A stretch of DNA of 64,000 nucleotides. Origin: Halocaridina rubra. Lineage: Eukaryota; Arthropoda; Malacostraca; Decapoda; Atyidae. The stretch covers positions 17,826 to 81,825 of the forward strand of contig JAXCGZ010013546.1 of assembly GCA_037179515.1 (NCBI GenBank), in the 5' to 3' direction. Position numbers and translations under genes: made by a program. This document shows, in pieces, positions 27,211 through 39,899 of the stretch. Each line of letters opens with the position of its first letter. Within the stretch, counting starts at the first letter, position 1. Under the pieces are notes generated by a model. That model searched no databases. It was given only the letters and a program-made list of their open reading frames with translations, and was not told where the DNA came from.

Positions 27211-28734
27211 AAGGTGATTGCCATGTATATTAACTCACACACAAAGGTAGAATAATCAGAATATGCAATGAAGTCCCTGATATACAGGAAAGCTGCACCA
27301 TAACCTATCCGTAAAGTCTTTAGGGTAAGGATACTGGAGTTATGTCTCAATGATCAATGCTGTAATACAGTATTCCGATTCATGAAATGCATAAGTATGA
27401 AGGAGATAAAACAATGCCTACTAGTTCTTCCCTTGCTTTTATAACGAGTCTGGAAAATGATTTCAGTCAGAAGGTGCAGGATTTGCAAAATTAATCCACA
27501 GATGGTGAAGATGTCTAAGTGCAAATAGGTACTAAACAACTGGCTCCAGTTTAAATTATTGCTCCAAACCTTAAAAAATGCATTTAAGATAAATTAAATT
27601 TTGTACAACATACATGTATATCCATATCCTATAGAAGTAGATAAAGTATGAATTTCCTTCCTTACACGGACACATTTACAGACTTAACGTATCAACTGGT
27701 CTGTAAATTTTGATACATGCCTTAAGTCACGTTCCTCACTAGCATTATCAGTGTTCTTTATGGTACTGTGACGAGTCTGGGTTATGTGTACATTCTAGTC
27801 TGCGGAGAGAACCGCAGAGGCATAAGCGTCCTCACTGTTACAAAATGCTTCAAGAGATTGTTTCGTTACTCACTTTAAGAGTTTGGTTCATATAGCATCG
27901 GAATTAATTTTTTACCTCCCAAAATGTAAACCGTTTAAACAAATTACATTACATAATGACAGTACTGACAGGCCTTGAAAATCCACTTTATTTCCAATAT
28001 AATTATCAATGAATATGCAATTAGGCCAGACTAACAATAACAACTTACTCTAAATCAGTCATGATTTACACGGAAAGCATACTGAGACTTCAAATACGTT
28101 ACATTTGGCATTTCCTTAATTTGTGATGTATGAGCAGAAAAAAAGATTTTCAAACTTCTGTGATAAATATTCTATGGGGATAATAATTCTTCCAGAATGA
28201 GATATGGCATAGGGAGCATATCAGCAGAGTACTGAACCAGAAGCAATATAATAATGATATCAACGCCTCAATACTGAGTTAACACAGTCAAGGTAGAGGT
28301 AACATTTAAAAGAGAGGAAAAATCCTTTAATTTTCCACATGACAGGTATGAACAGCATCTATAGTTTAAAACAAGGCAAAAGGGTTAAATTAATGGACAT
28401 GAACACATAGAGGAGATGAAGATTATTAAAATAATAGGGAATAACATATCACGAGAATATGTTAATCTGCAATCATGATATCATAACAATACTTATAAGG
28501 CTCTAATATAATTTTATTAATTGGGAATCCTCGACTAAAACAAATTGAACTTACAATTTTCTGTGTAAAAAACTATCCTCCAAGAGTGCCACTCTGTAAT
28601 TATATATCATAGAATAATATTTTACGCAAAAAATGGAAATGGGTATCTAAACTTTCCTCATATCACGGGCTGAGTAAAAACATCTGTTTTAGAACAATGA
28701 ATAATTCTGGAAACGTGAGTATTTAGGTTTCTCT

Positions 28735-30560
28735 TTATAGAGAGGGCCCATAATTCTTACAGAATATCTTACAGACGAGTCCTGGCTGAAGGCTGCTATG
28801 GCGCCTCTGCTTCCAGCTCTATACTGCCCTCTCTGTGACTATGGTCTGTCTGGTGGCTATGGTGGCGGAACTGAATGTCTTCTCTGTGGTTAACTTTCTT
28901 CTCTTGAGTTGCCCAAGCACGATCCAATTTAATTTCAAAGTTGCAAACAGATTTTGCTCCAACAACCGATTCTGGTAGACTGTTCCATACATCAACAACT
29001 ATATCACAAAAGGAATACTTCCTCAAGTTCAGTCGTGGCCTTTGTTTGAATACCCTTTTGCTATTTACTCTTGTTGCTGATTCAAGCATAATGAAAAGGT
29101 CATTACACACCTCCTTGTCATATATTCCACTCATAATCTTAAACATTTCAATCATGTCTCCTCTTGTCCTCCGGTAAGCTAAGGTGTGAAGTTGTAACCT
29201 TCTCAGTCTTTCCTTGTATGGAAGGTCTCTCAGTGTGGGTATCAACTTGGTGGCTCTTCGCTGTACATTTTCTATCGCCTCTACATCCCGAACTTTATAT
29301 GGAGACCAGAGCTGGTTAGCATACTTAATATGGGGACGTACCAGAGCTGTATACAGAGGCTTGAAAGTTTCCTCGTTCAGTGCATAAATCACTCTCCGTA
29401 TGAGTCCCACAAGCCTGTTTGCTTTGTTGATTTTTTCAGCTATATGTTCAGAAAAATTTAGTCCACTGTCAATTACCACTCCCAAATCTTTTTCAGAAGA
29501 CGCTTCTTTGAGCTCCTCTTCCATATTGTAAATTCTTTTTCCAGCTTTTGTTTTTCCTATTCTCATTTGAATACATTTTCCTGGATGAAATTTAAGCAAC
29601 CATATATCAGACCACTGTTTAGTTGCATCTAAATTGTCTTGCATTTTATTACAATCTTCTATATCAACTATTTTTCTGAAAATTTTCAAATCGTCCGCAT
29701 AAAGATACACTTCTCCATTTTCTATAACCTCTGGCAAGTCATTTATGAATATCACAAACAGCAGTGGACCCAACACCGATCCTTGTGGAACGCTGCTGAT
29801 TACATCACTCCTGATTGAGGCTTCTCCGTTGACGATCACACGCTGCTATCTGCTAATCAAGAAGGACTTGATCCATGCATATATGTCTCCTTTCATGTTG
29901 TATTCCTCTATTTTCTCACACAAGCGGCGATGCGGGACAGTGTCAAATGCTTTCCTGAAGTCACAATATGCGACATCTACAGCCCCTCCCTCATCTAGAG
30001 TATTAACCCAGCTGTCCATAACTCGTATTAACTGTAGCGCCGTTGATCTCCAAGTTATGAATCCAAATTGCTTGTTGCTAAATAACTTATTTTCCTGCAT
30101 GTGTTTCATTATATATTTCCGTACCATGGATTCCATTATCTTGCAGGCTATACTTGTTAGGCTTACTGGTCTACAGTTGCCTGGGTTACTGCGGTCTCCT
30201 TTTTTATATATTGCTGTGATGTTGGCTCTCTTCCAGTCTTGGGGGATTCTGTGCATCTTCAAATAAAGATAAAAAATCATCTTCAATGGGTCCAAAATTT
30301 CCTCTACTGCCTCTTTCAAAACGCTAGGATGAAGACCGTCAGGTCCTGGTGATTTGTTCTTTTTCAACTTATCTATTATAGTTTTTATATCTTTCCTTGT
30401 TATTTCTATAGTGTTTAATTCTGGGACTTGTTTACTCTGTACTTTTGGAATGTCACCTTCAGTTTCCCTCGTAAACACACTGCCGAAGAATTCTGCCAGT
30501 ACTTCTGCCTTTTCCTTATTGTCACTAGTTTTATCCTTTTTATCTACACTTGTGTACAGA
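28735..30560 (-). pseudogene. 5'-truncated CR1-type LINE ORF2 (reverse transcriptase), one in-frame stop
   Basis: On the minus strand a reverse-transcriptase frame enters near 30560 at DKKDKTSDNKEKAEVLAEFF. It continues through KNKSPGPDGLHPSVLKE, NCRPVSLTSIACKIME, QFGFITWRSTALQL, DFRKAFDTVPHRRL, SVPQGSVLGPLLF, YLYADDLKIF and YRRTRGDMIEMFKI to a stop at 28796. The only break is a TAG at 29846-29848, between LISR and QRVIVNG. The endonuclease half is missing, so this is a dead 5'-truncated insertion. The tail carries two near-identical 11-12 bp units (28753-28774, TCTGTAAGA-type), resembling CR1 3' ends. It differs clearly from the 12.6-16.6 kb element and is a separate family. It sits in the intron between the 32946 and 27007 exon borders. 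Confidence 0.88.
28753..28774 (-). repeat. 3'-terminal short tandem repeat of the truncated LINE
   Basis: On the minus strand TCTGTAAGATAT is followed by TCTGTAAGAAT, a short tandem close to the ATTCTRTG-type terminus known for CR1 elements. Confidence 0.45.
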
Positions 30561-32945
30561 TCAGATATTAGATATTTAAAGTACCATGAAAAATAACACT
30601 GCAAGGACAATAATAAGTCCTGAAATTCCCAACAAACATAAAAAATGAATGTAATTGGTAGGAGAGATGAAAGCTGTATAGGCAATTCCCTCTACAGCCT
30701 ATTGGAGTTTCTCTTCTTAGCAAGAAGTCATACTTAGGTAAAAAGGAAAGCCTAAGAGTCACCCTCGAGGGGATATATAAAAAGGAATCATCATCTCTAC
30801 ACGACTCAAAAAGCCTTATCTCAATCCCATTTCAACCTATTCTAAAAAAAAAAATGCATACATAGTACAAATAATGAACTAAATCACCGTTCAGGGGTAA
30901 GAGAATTTGACTGCACACTAACAGGTCTAAATTCAGGTAAGGCCTTGTCACTTCTTTAAGTAAGAAAAAATAAAATTTGCTTCTAAAAACCTGTGAAATT
31001 CAATAAATATATGCAGGTCTGCAAAGTATACTAAATAAAACCCTATGGGAAAGAAAGTACTCTAAAGTGAAGGAAATCTTAACTAGGAGAAAAATTATTC
31101 TTTTTGAGTACTGTATTGTCCTCTTCCCTTTTAGAGTATTTATGTTCCTAATGATGAGGTCAAATGATCTCTTGATGGTCAAATCGTATGAATCTTCTCT
31201 TAGCATTAGAAATATAGGTCTGGTCAGGTACTGTCTTCTCACACTATAACACTTAAGCCAATTTTCAATATCATTCTGGCTTTGGTCACACCTGTCTACG
31301 GTTTTCTTTTGGAATTGCGGATATGTAAAAACTTATCAAACCATATACAGGGTACTTATAAAAGGTATTAGATACAAATGCTACATACGATGGTGTATAG
31401 AACATGTTCATTCACTGATGGTTTAAGGAGTCCAAATGACACTCCCTAATTTTGTCCTTAGTTCAGATAACTGTATCAGCCAAGTGCTAATAAACTTATA
31501 CTGTACAAATTAGAAAATATTTGAATATATCAAATCACACTAATGGGTTGGGAATCAAACCCTTCATTTAACTAAAGTTGGATGAAGTCGTCCCTGATAT
31601 GTTGGCATAAGAGATGTTGTTAGAAACGGAACAAGAGTGTATAACTAAAAAGGCAAGAGAGAAGGAATTGAAGATGAAGTAGTGGTAAAAAAAAAAAAAT
31701 AAATAAAAAGCCTTGCTAATGTTTACATATCTGAAGAATTTCCTTAAGAGATTTGAAGACACATCCCAATAATGAGTACTTTTCAATTACTATTTTGGAA
31801 CGTTGGCAGGATATTAGGACAGTTATACTATTTTCATGGGAAAAAATCGCACTGTATGGTAATTTACTACTTGTTAGACATCATCTCGTAATTACCTAAT
31901 TGTTTCATCTTGTTAATATGCCTATTTGATTTTCACTCATCTCATGTGTGCATACACTTGATTATCAAAATAATTCATGTGTATCCCTTTAAAATGCATT
32001 GAGGCTGATAAAAAACCAGCAGAAAAACTAATGGAAATACAAATGAAGAAATGGAGCGGTACTGATCTCAACACCAAGATAATAGTTTTGTCTAAGTATG
32101 CAGGTGGCAAGCTGTGAATACTATAACATGTGAGCTAATTATGTCAACTCTACGAATTTCACTATACTGAAAGACAAAAAGGAATTTACTGAACAATAAA
32201 GGGTCTGTATATATGGAGGCTACCACAGCAACTTAACAATGAGTGAAAGAAATTACTAGGCATATGGATCGAAGGCTAGACCCAGAAATGCATTCCTCTA
32301 GGCATTATGATAATTCTTATCAAGGCCTCCGAGTCCAGTATGGATCATCACAGTAATATGACTCCAAAATCAAAGCCGTAGAAACTGTTAGCTTCTGGTA
32401 AGGTTACCCACGGAGGAAAGGTCAAGGATGAGGTTCCAGATTAAGAATAACTCAACCCTTAAGTCCTCAATGGCGGACAAGGTGGATGAAGCAACTCAGT
32501 GACTGTGAAGGAGGATGAAAATCGCAACATATCCAACAACTGTCCTGGTTTCCTTGCCAGTGGCATCCGTTTGTTTATTATGTTGAAGGAAAAACCAGGT
32601 TCGAAATGTGATGTGTAGTTTACTGCTAATTATGGCTGGCCTAATCGATATAAGAAACTATTTCACAACATACTCTGAAGGTGAGTGAGAAATCTGTGAG
32701 TATGGAAGCTGAAGATGGACCACAGTCTTCAACTAGTCAAGGAAGTGACATTGTGGAAAGTGCTGACATTACTGTGGAAATTACTGTAAGTTGAATTATT
32801 CCAAGCGAAGAAAATATTTTTGAGCAAATCGGGGAGAATGATTGGGATGATCCCAATTACATTCAACAGTTTGCAGTTCCAGATATAAAAAGGAGTTTAA
32901 AGATTAAGAAAAAAGTCATTAACCAAATTACAAAATCTTTCTTAC
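30561..32945. other. Intron sequence without clear features; possible transposase remnant at 32600-32920
   Basis: Most of this stretch is unremarkable AT-rich intron. At 32600-32920 (plus) the frames read TANYGWPNRYKK, then MEAEDGPQSSTSQGSD and ENDWDDPNYIQQF, separated by stops and frame changes. This could be a decayed DNA-transposon protein; a pogo-type origin is a guess. Confidence 0.3.
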
Positions 32946-33053
32946 CTTGATCGGGATAATATCAGTGCCATGTTTTCAACATCAGACATATTGACACGCA
33001 ATCGCCTATTTATGACGTTGTTTCGCAGCTCTTCTACTTTCATTTCAAGGTCA
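32946..33053 (-). CDS. SRCIN1-like: SRCIN1-like gene, coiled-coil exon (DLE motif)
   Basis: The acceptor TTTGTATTTCAG and the donor ATCAAG/GTAAGA enclose 108 nt (phase 2 to phase 2). It reads DLEMKVEELRNNVINRRLRV and then NMSDVENMALILSRS. The order DLE...VE...V...L followed by ALVLS is the same as in p140Cap just before its LTELKAHFP block. It therefore anchors the alignment across two introns. It lies in the AIP3/Bud6-like coiled coil. Confidence 0.92.
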
Positions 33054-33261
33054 CTGAAATACAAAAATATATACTGCTATAAGTCGGCTCGACCATAACT
33101 GTACGTGCATTTGATTAACAGAAATTCATAATAATTATGTACATCATTACACAGGATAATAAAAATATTTGAAAAAGGTAGCTGAAAGTCTGAGGATGGG
33201 CTGGAAATATATTGCTCTCAATCTCATAAAATAATATAAGGAAAGACTTTCAATACAGTTC

Positions 33262-33405
33262 ACTGGTAGGGTGTTCGATTAGGGAGGTGCTGGACCTGCG
33301 TTCATGCCCAAGCGGGGCAATATGAATGGCATCTAAAATTAATTCCCCAACTCAATCCGTTTATATCCACCTTCCAAAGGGTGACTAAAAGTGACACATT
33401 AAACG
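33262..33405 (+). repeat. SINE-like dispersed repeat (copy 2)
   Basis: It contains GGTAGGGTGTTCGATTAGG and GGACCTGCGTTCATGCCC, which resemble a B-box region. The body follows: GGCATCTAA, AATTCCCCAACTC, ATCCACC and GGGTGACTAAAA. It shares block order with the copy at 2148-2300. It is intronic in the host gene. Confidence 0.5.
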
Positions 33406-34316
33406 TAAAAAAAATTATATATATACAGCTATGGAAAGAAAGTCTTTATACAAGTGAAGTGAATGCTACTGGCTTGCTACACTTATCAATTCATAGGAGA
33501 GTTTTCATAAATCCAATTAGGTAAAAAATGCTTTATTAAGTTTACTTTTGTTTTGGAAGATTTTAGGGCACCAAGCTATACCTTAATGTTCCAGTACTTC
33601 TTTCTTTAATCAGAATAGTGTATTTAAACAAAAAGTATATCAGATGTCAAACAAGTGAAATAGAAGTCTATTTGTCAATTTTTTCTTCTTCTAAAATTGC
33701 ATGTTTAAGGAGATTTATTAAACTAACTTCCCGTAGATTGTCACTGTTATAATGTAATCTCAGTAGGTGAATCAAATACTTTAAATTATATAACTCATAT
33801 TCAAGAAAGTAGAAGGAATTCATAAGTACAGAATATCGAATTGGTAAATAAATTTGAGGATTTAGAAATGGATTCTATTATAGGACACAACTAAACAGCA
33901 ATATAAGGTTTAATCCAATATAAAACTGTCATATGTAAAAATGAAAATGTACTTCTGGGTAATCATGAAAACTTCATGAGGACAAATTTAACCAGTAACA
34001 CAGTTTTTATGAACTTCTTACTTGTTATTTTATTATAAAAAATAGGATAGCCTATTCTAAAGCTTACAATCAATTGAATTCATTGACTGAAGAGCCTTTC
34101 AGTAAGAAATTGTTGAAAATGTAACTTCAAAAGCAAACATAATAATACCTATTTTATTATACCTATTTCACTACAAGTGCTTTACAAGATCCAACAATTT
34201 ACCTTAAAAAATTAAAAATCTTAAACGTCGCTACCAATAAAAAGTATACCCCGATACCCACATTCATATATGTAGCGATGAAGTATTGTAACCAAGCATA
34301 TAAAAATCTAATTTAG

Positions 34317-34490
34317 TGGTGACCCAAGCAGGGAGGTAGAAGGATTGTGGCAGCCTATTATCTCCAAGGTGCTAAGAGGAGTGATTGCGGTGTATTAGTT
34401 TCTGGTGAATGTGCGTGCACTGACTCGGTCACTTCCCTTACAAAGGGACTAGTGGCGACTGCATATGTATGTATATATGTATGTATGTTG
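34317..34490 (+). mobile_element. 3'-end fragment of an RTE-type LINE
   Basis: The blocks GGTGACCCAAGCAG, GTGCGTGCACTGACTCGGTC and ACTGCATATGTATG occur in the same order at the 3' end of the decayed LINE at 57020-58560. There they read GATGACCCAAGTAG, GTGTGTGCTTTGACTCAGTC and AGCATACATATG. The fragment ends in a short (TATG)n run, as expected for an RTE-like tail. It is 5'-truncated and non-coding. Confidence 0.6.
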
Positions 34491-34584
34491 TAATGGCAAT
34501 ACTGACGGTGTGGGAGAAAAAGAACACTTCCAGCGCATCTGTGTATCATATGAGCTAACTAACTGGAATAAGGGAGCAAAGGGC

Positions 34585-34735
34585 TGGATTGCCAAAACTT
34601 CCAGAATATTATTTTTGCCACAGAACAACTGATGAAAGGAGTAAGGATGGGCAGAGTATGATAAATCCCTGTGTCATTTCTTTTTGTACAGCTGCGGCCA
34701 CTCAGCCGGCTTCAGTAGGATATGGGTCATGTTAA
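34585..34735. repeat. Dispersed repeat, same family as 25810 and 26150 (copy 3)
   Basis: It shares GGAGTAAGGATGGGCAGAG and ACAGCTGCGGCCACTCAGCC with the copies in the 3'-most introns. Confidence 0.45.
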
Positions 34736-35257
34736 AAAGGGTAAAATTAAAGTAGGGGGTAGTAAAGTAGTCTAACAATGTCAGCATGAGAAGCAGGCAA
34801 TACATACATAAGGCTAACCAGTAATATGTAGAACATGAATATCTATATACAAGCTATTGTGAAAAATACAAAAATAAATTACTCTTTTTAGGATATTATT
34901 AGCATCATATTTTCATAAGGCATGTCTAAAACATTATTCTAGCAAGAAACATGGTGCCTCTGATCACAGGATGAGAAAAAAAAATTCTAACCTCAATTAA
35001 TGTATGCTAAACCTTGAAGGATGCTAATTTCAATTGTAAAAAAAATCACATAGAAAGCTCTCAAAAAATTATGTTTTTCTTTAAATTTTTCTATGCTCAT
35101 TATCAAAAACTACAACCCATATGCATCAAGCTGATCCCATTAATATCAAAAGTGATTTTTATATAGAAATACATTTCATACCTACCTACCTGAGGTCTTC
35201 TGTGTTAAACACAATAGTGATAGGAAATTAAACTACACAAGCTAAAGATTTCATTTA

Positions 35258-35761
<504 letters not shown>

Positions 35762-36551
35762 CTGCTAATACGTAATAAGACTGCAGCACTTCCATGAAAA
35801 ATGCAATAAAATAGGGCAGTGAGGCAATACCAAACTTCAATATACAGTTGACCAAGGAGTGCTTTTAAGTTATAGTCATTTATAAAGTAGCATTTGCAAT
35901 GATAGCTTTGAGTGCATTTTAGTATAACATGATACTTATCTTGCTCAGTGCACTGGACCTCTTATCAAAAATAAGAATTTTAGTAAATGTAGCATAACAA
36001 AATGTCCTTAAAGTCCATACTTACAGTTTCTTGACGTTTATACTAATAATTTCTCTAATTGAAGTTTTTAATGAATAATAAAAATAAAGCTTATCGGTGT
36101 AACTAAATATATCCATTCATCACCTGTCCAAATAATAGTCCACATCTGATGTCTTGAACAGAAGGTGAACAAGGTTCATTGGTGACAATATCAACCAAAA
36201 CAGTTTCAGATCAAATATTTACCCCGATTTCTTTTATAATAAGAAAAAAAAACCTAAGATGAACAAATACAGCTGAAATAAACATCAACAGCAAAGGTTT
36301 CAGATTTAAAGTGTACGACTGTTTTAATATCGAGAAGGTGAGGGTAAAAGTTTGTTAAATATTTGAAAAATGTTTCACTATATACAACTATACAGGCCTA
36401 TACTCAGTAAAAAATGAAATGAAGATATTATATACAAAATTTTTCTAAACATACTAAACAGTCATGCCATTTTAAAAATATGGAATGGATCTTCATTTAA
36501 AAAAAAAAAAAAAGATCATAAATATTAACGAGACTGGCTATGAATACCTAC

Positions 36552-36674
36552 CACAGATCTTTGTCGAGCTTCATCATATCCTGTCTGTAAGAGTCCTCCT
36601 CACGCTGTATCCTGACCCTCTCAGCATCCGCTGACCCTGGCAGTAAACACTCCTCGTTGGACTGCAGCAGCGTC
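36552..36674 (-). CDS. SRCIN1-like: SRCIN1-like gene, exon in the AIP3-like region
   Basis: The acceptor TATTACTTCTCAG and the donor CTGTG/GTAGGT enclose 123 nt (phase 2 to phase 2). It reads TLLQSNEECLLPGSADAERV and then RIQREEDSYRQDMMKLDKDL. The second half is helical and highly charged and continues into the DLE exon. GC content is far above that of the flanking introns. The intron to the upstream exon is 860 nt. Confidence 0.92.
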
Positions 36675-37534
36675 CTGAGAAGTAATATTTATTTATTTAA
36701 TGACCAGTGTCTTATGCTTTATAAGAAAGCCTAAATCAGATCAATTTCTTCTCCAGTGATAATTTAGATCTGACAGCCTATGCAGGCTTTTCCTTCACTG
36801 CTATACATAAGTAATGAACTCCACGTTAGGCCAATTAAGAATTGCAATGGACACCTGATAATGGAACTTTTTAGAGCTAAGATTCTAGGGGAGTGAAACT
36901 GCGACATGGGTGACACTGTATTTCCCATGCTCTGTCACGTTAAACAGTTCTTACTGTTGTTGTACTTGAGGTCACTGGGAGGAGACAGCGTGGGGGGAAG
37001 AATAGATTCTTGGGGACTGCAGCTGGTGTTGATCTTTTGATCTCAAAATAAAATGTATATTTGACAGGATGAGGGATAGGTAAGTCGTGCGTAAATAGAA
37101 TAAACATACGGTAATGTTAAAAGCTGTGCAGAAAAGAATATTCTCTCCAAAATAACAGAACAATTAGATAAGTATAAATACTGAAATACAAACTATAAGA
37201 CTTAGGTTCCAATCATAAGATTAATGATCGACAACTGAACAAGCAATATACTTAAAAAGATAAGAAAAAAAAACTGATGACGATATAATCAAAAATAAAT
37301 AATACACTTTAAACATCAAGAGAGTTTCCAATCCTAATGACAAGTAACAAAATGTCTTTCACAGGTGCTAGCTTGAGTCACATTGTAAAATATTAGAAGT
37401 AACAGTCACCGTAAAATATAAAAAATTCTTGCAATACTGAGCAATCCTGATAGTTTTCATTGTAGCACCTACTTAATCTTGTCAGTAGGAATAATATTCG
37501 TTACCAAAGAACAATAAAAAAAAAGGTTTCTTAC

Positions 37535-37688
37535 GTGATTTTGGCTACAGTGTCACGAAGGATTTCTTTCATGGTGAGAGCATTTGCCTGTGAGGTTCGT
37601 CTGAGATTCCTTACGTCTGTTCTAAGTTCCTTTGCCTTCTTTTGCAAAACTCGTAACTGATTGTAGACTTCTGGAGAAAGCCGTAAAT
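37535..37688 (-). CDS. SRCIN1-like: SRCIN1-like gene, first coiled-coil exon
   Basis: The acceptor TATGCTCTTTGCAG and the donor AATCAC/GTAAGA enclose 154 nt (phase 1 in, phase 2 out). It reads [20 protein letters not shown], then [20 protein letters not shown] and [10 protein letters not shown]. Heptad-like basic and acidic residues indicate the start of the AIP3/Bud6-like coiled coil. From here on all introns are phase 2, whereas all upstream ones in view are phase 1; the domain border coincides with this change. A TA array begins 60 nt upstream of the acceptor. Confidence 0.92.
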
Positions 37689-37746
37689 CTGCAAAGAGCA
37701 TAGTATTAAGAACTTATGGGAAGTATTTCTAGATGGCAAATTCTGA

Positions 37747-37950
<204 letters not shown>

Positions 37951-38019
37951 GGAGGGTTAAAAAAATAAAAACCAGACCCAAAATATACTTTCAACAAGAG
38001 AGTTATGAAAGAGCTCTTA

Positions 38020-38260
38020 GGCCGCTTTCACACCAAAGTGGCACATCACATGCCATGTGGCACGCCAGTTGAAAATGAACATCTGGAAATATATGAAACC
38101 TTTCACACACAAGTGGCATGACACGTCCCATGTGCTACGTGCGACTTGTGATGCAAGTTGCCTGTGGCACATGGGAAGCGTCACTTCTGTGTGAAAGGTT
38201 TTATATATTTCCAGATGTTCGTTTTCAACTGGCATGCCACATGCCACTTTGGTGTGATAC
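38020..38260. mobile_element. Foldback MITE, hAT-like, with 8-bp target duplication (copy 1)
   Basis: The two arms are inverted copies over nearly the whole length, from GGCCGCTTTCACACCAAAGT at the left to ACTTTGGTGTGATAC at the right. AGCTCTTA at 38012-38019 is repeated exactly at 38261-38268, an 8-bp duplication as made by hAT transposases. The arms contain many GTGGCA/TGCCAC and CACGTG-like blocks and GAAACCTTTCACA. There is no coding capacity. It is intronic in the host gene. Confidence 0.8.
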
Positions 38261-38539
38261 AGCTCTTACAATGTGAAGTTTTTCTTTTATAAGTTTGACT
38301 TAACCAAGTAAAAAGAGTCGAAATTTTGACTTTTGAGAACATATTGTACAAAAGGAAAAATGGCATCCACTCAGCATATAAAATGCATAATATACAGTGC
38401 TGTTATTTGCGTCGAATAAAGTATTGCATACTACGCAATGAAAAAATTTCAAATGTCTTTTGATGGTACTCTACAGCATATGCAACTATCAAATATGGGA
38501 TATCTGATTAAGAATCCTTATATCAAAGTGTTCCAACAT

Positions 38540-38812
38540 GGCCGCTTTCACACCAAAGTGGCATGTCGCACATGACATGCCACGTGGGATGCCAGTTGAA
38601 AACAAACATCCGGAAATATATGAAACCTTTCACAGAGAAGTGGCGTGACGCATCCCGTGTGCCACGTGCAACTTGTGTCATGAGTCATACGTGGCACATG
38701 GGACGTGTCATGCCACTTCTGCGTGAAAGGTTTCATATATTTTTGGATATTCGTTTTCAACCGGCGTGCCACGTGGCATGCCACGTGCGACGTGCCACTT
38801 TGGTGTGAAAGC
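38540..38812. mobile_element. Foldback MITE, same hAT-like family (copy 2)
   Basis: It begins GGCCGCTTTCACACCAAAGT and ends ACTTTGGTGTGAAAGC, with the same internal blocks as copy 1 (CCGGAAATATATGAAACC and its inverse). No clear target duplication was found. It lies only 280 bp from copy 1 in the same orientation-neutral form. Confidence 0.8.
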
Positions 38813-39402
38813 TGTCTATCAGTTAAATATACTATTTAGTTCAGACAATGTAATCTACACCGTTATGTGTTATTATAATTTACTTATTCCACTAGAATGC
38901 CGAGACATGATGTGTTTGTCATATTGACAAAATACATTAGCATATCATTTTCATAATTTGAAGATATAGAAAATATTACAATTACTTTCATTTATATTAT
39001 AACCATGCCATACACTTCTGACAATGCTCAAAGAATATATTACAACAAATTAAAAGAAAAAATCCGGTAAAAATGTAGAGAAGTAATTAATTTTCCTCTT
39101 TAACTTAATGTAAAAGAGAAAAATTTTATATTTTCCAATTTATATTGGAAAATATCAAAGGATCAAGAGAAGCCTCCTTTTTTTTTCACTGGCATAAATG
39201 AAGGCACTTGTCTCACTGTACATTTATGAGTATCTATACCTTTAATATAGATATATGTATAGAATTTGCAGGTGCTCCATTTTGAGCATATTATAAAAAT
39301 TATAAATTAGAATATACATGGAAATGGTAAAGTGCCAAAATTATACAAGGAATAGTTTACTTTTCACTATTGGTGTGAAGCATAGAGCTAAATTGAGTCT
39401 TA

Positions 39403-39741
39403 AGCCCGATTTCTTAAACAGTGTAAACCTAGGATACCATATTGTTAGTTAGCTGGACACACAAATGGATTTCATAAACGCATCTGACGCAGTTCTGTGT
39501 ATGGTTAGGATCCCGTACTGTCTATGGCCCGATTTCTTAAACAGTGTAAACCTAGGATACCATATTGTTAGTTAATTAGACACACACAAATGGATTTCAT
39601 AAACGCATCTGACGCGGTTCTGTGTATGGCTAGGATCCCGTACACAGAACCGTGTCTGATGCGTTTATGAAATCCATTTCTGTGTGTCTAGCTAACTAAC
39701 AAAATGGCATCCTAGGTTTACACTGTTTAAGAAATCGGGCC
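39403..39741. mobile_element. Foldback MITE, Harbinger-like, with an extra arm (copy 1)
   Basis: Two direct copies of the left arm start at 39403 and 39526 (GCCCGATTTCTTAAACAGTG). They are followed by one inverted arm ending ...TAAGAAATCGGGCC at 39741. TTA flanks both ends (39400-39402, 39742-39744), a 3-bp duplication typical of PIF/Harbinger. GGCCC-type termini also fit that superfamily. The second left arm indicates duplication of one arm. There is no coding capacity. Confidence 0.75.
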
Positions 39742-39899
39742 TTAATATTTTAGGCTTTGCTTCACTCTTATCCAGATTCGCTTGGCCTGAAACTGATACT
39801 TTACTTAAATATGAAACACCTGGAGAGTTTCTGCGTTTGACATAAAAGTCAGAATATATAGAGTCGAGAAATACTTCCGTACGGAAATATATAAAAAAA

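Noticed and set aside
27776..27830. Possible exon in the host-gene intron (minus strand, acceptor TTCTCTCCGCAG)
   Set aside because: The acceptor is good, but the only phase-compatible donor (GTACCA) is poor and the peptide shows no family similarity.
38017..38808. ORFs of 76-81 codons with a His/Trp/Cys-rich pattern on both strands
   Set aside because: Both strands give similar peptides because the sequence is a palindromic MITE; not coding.
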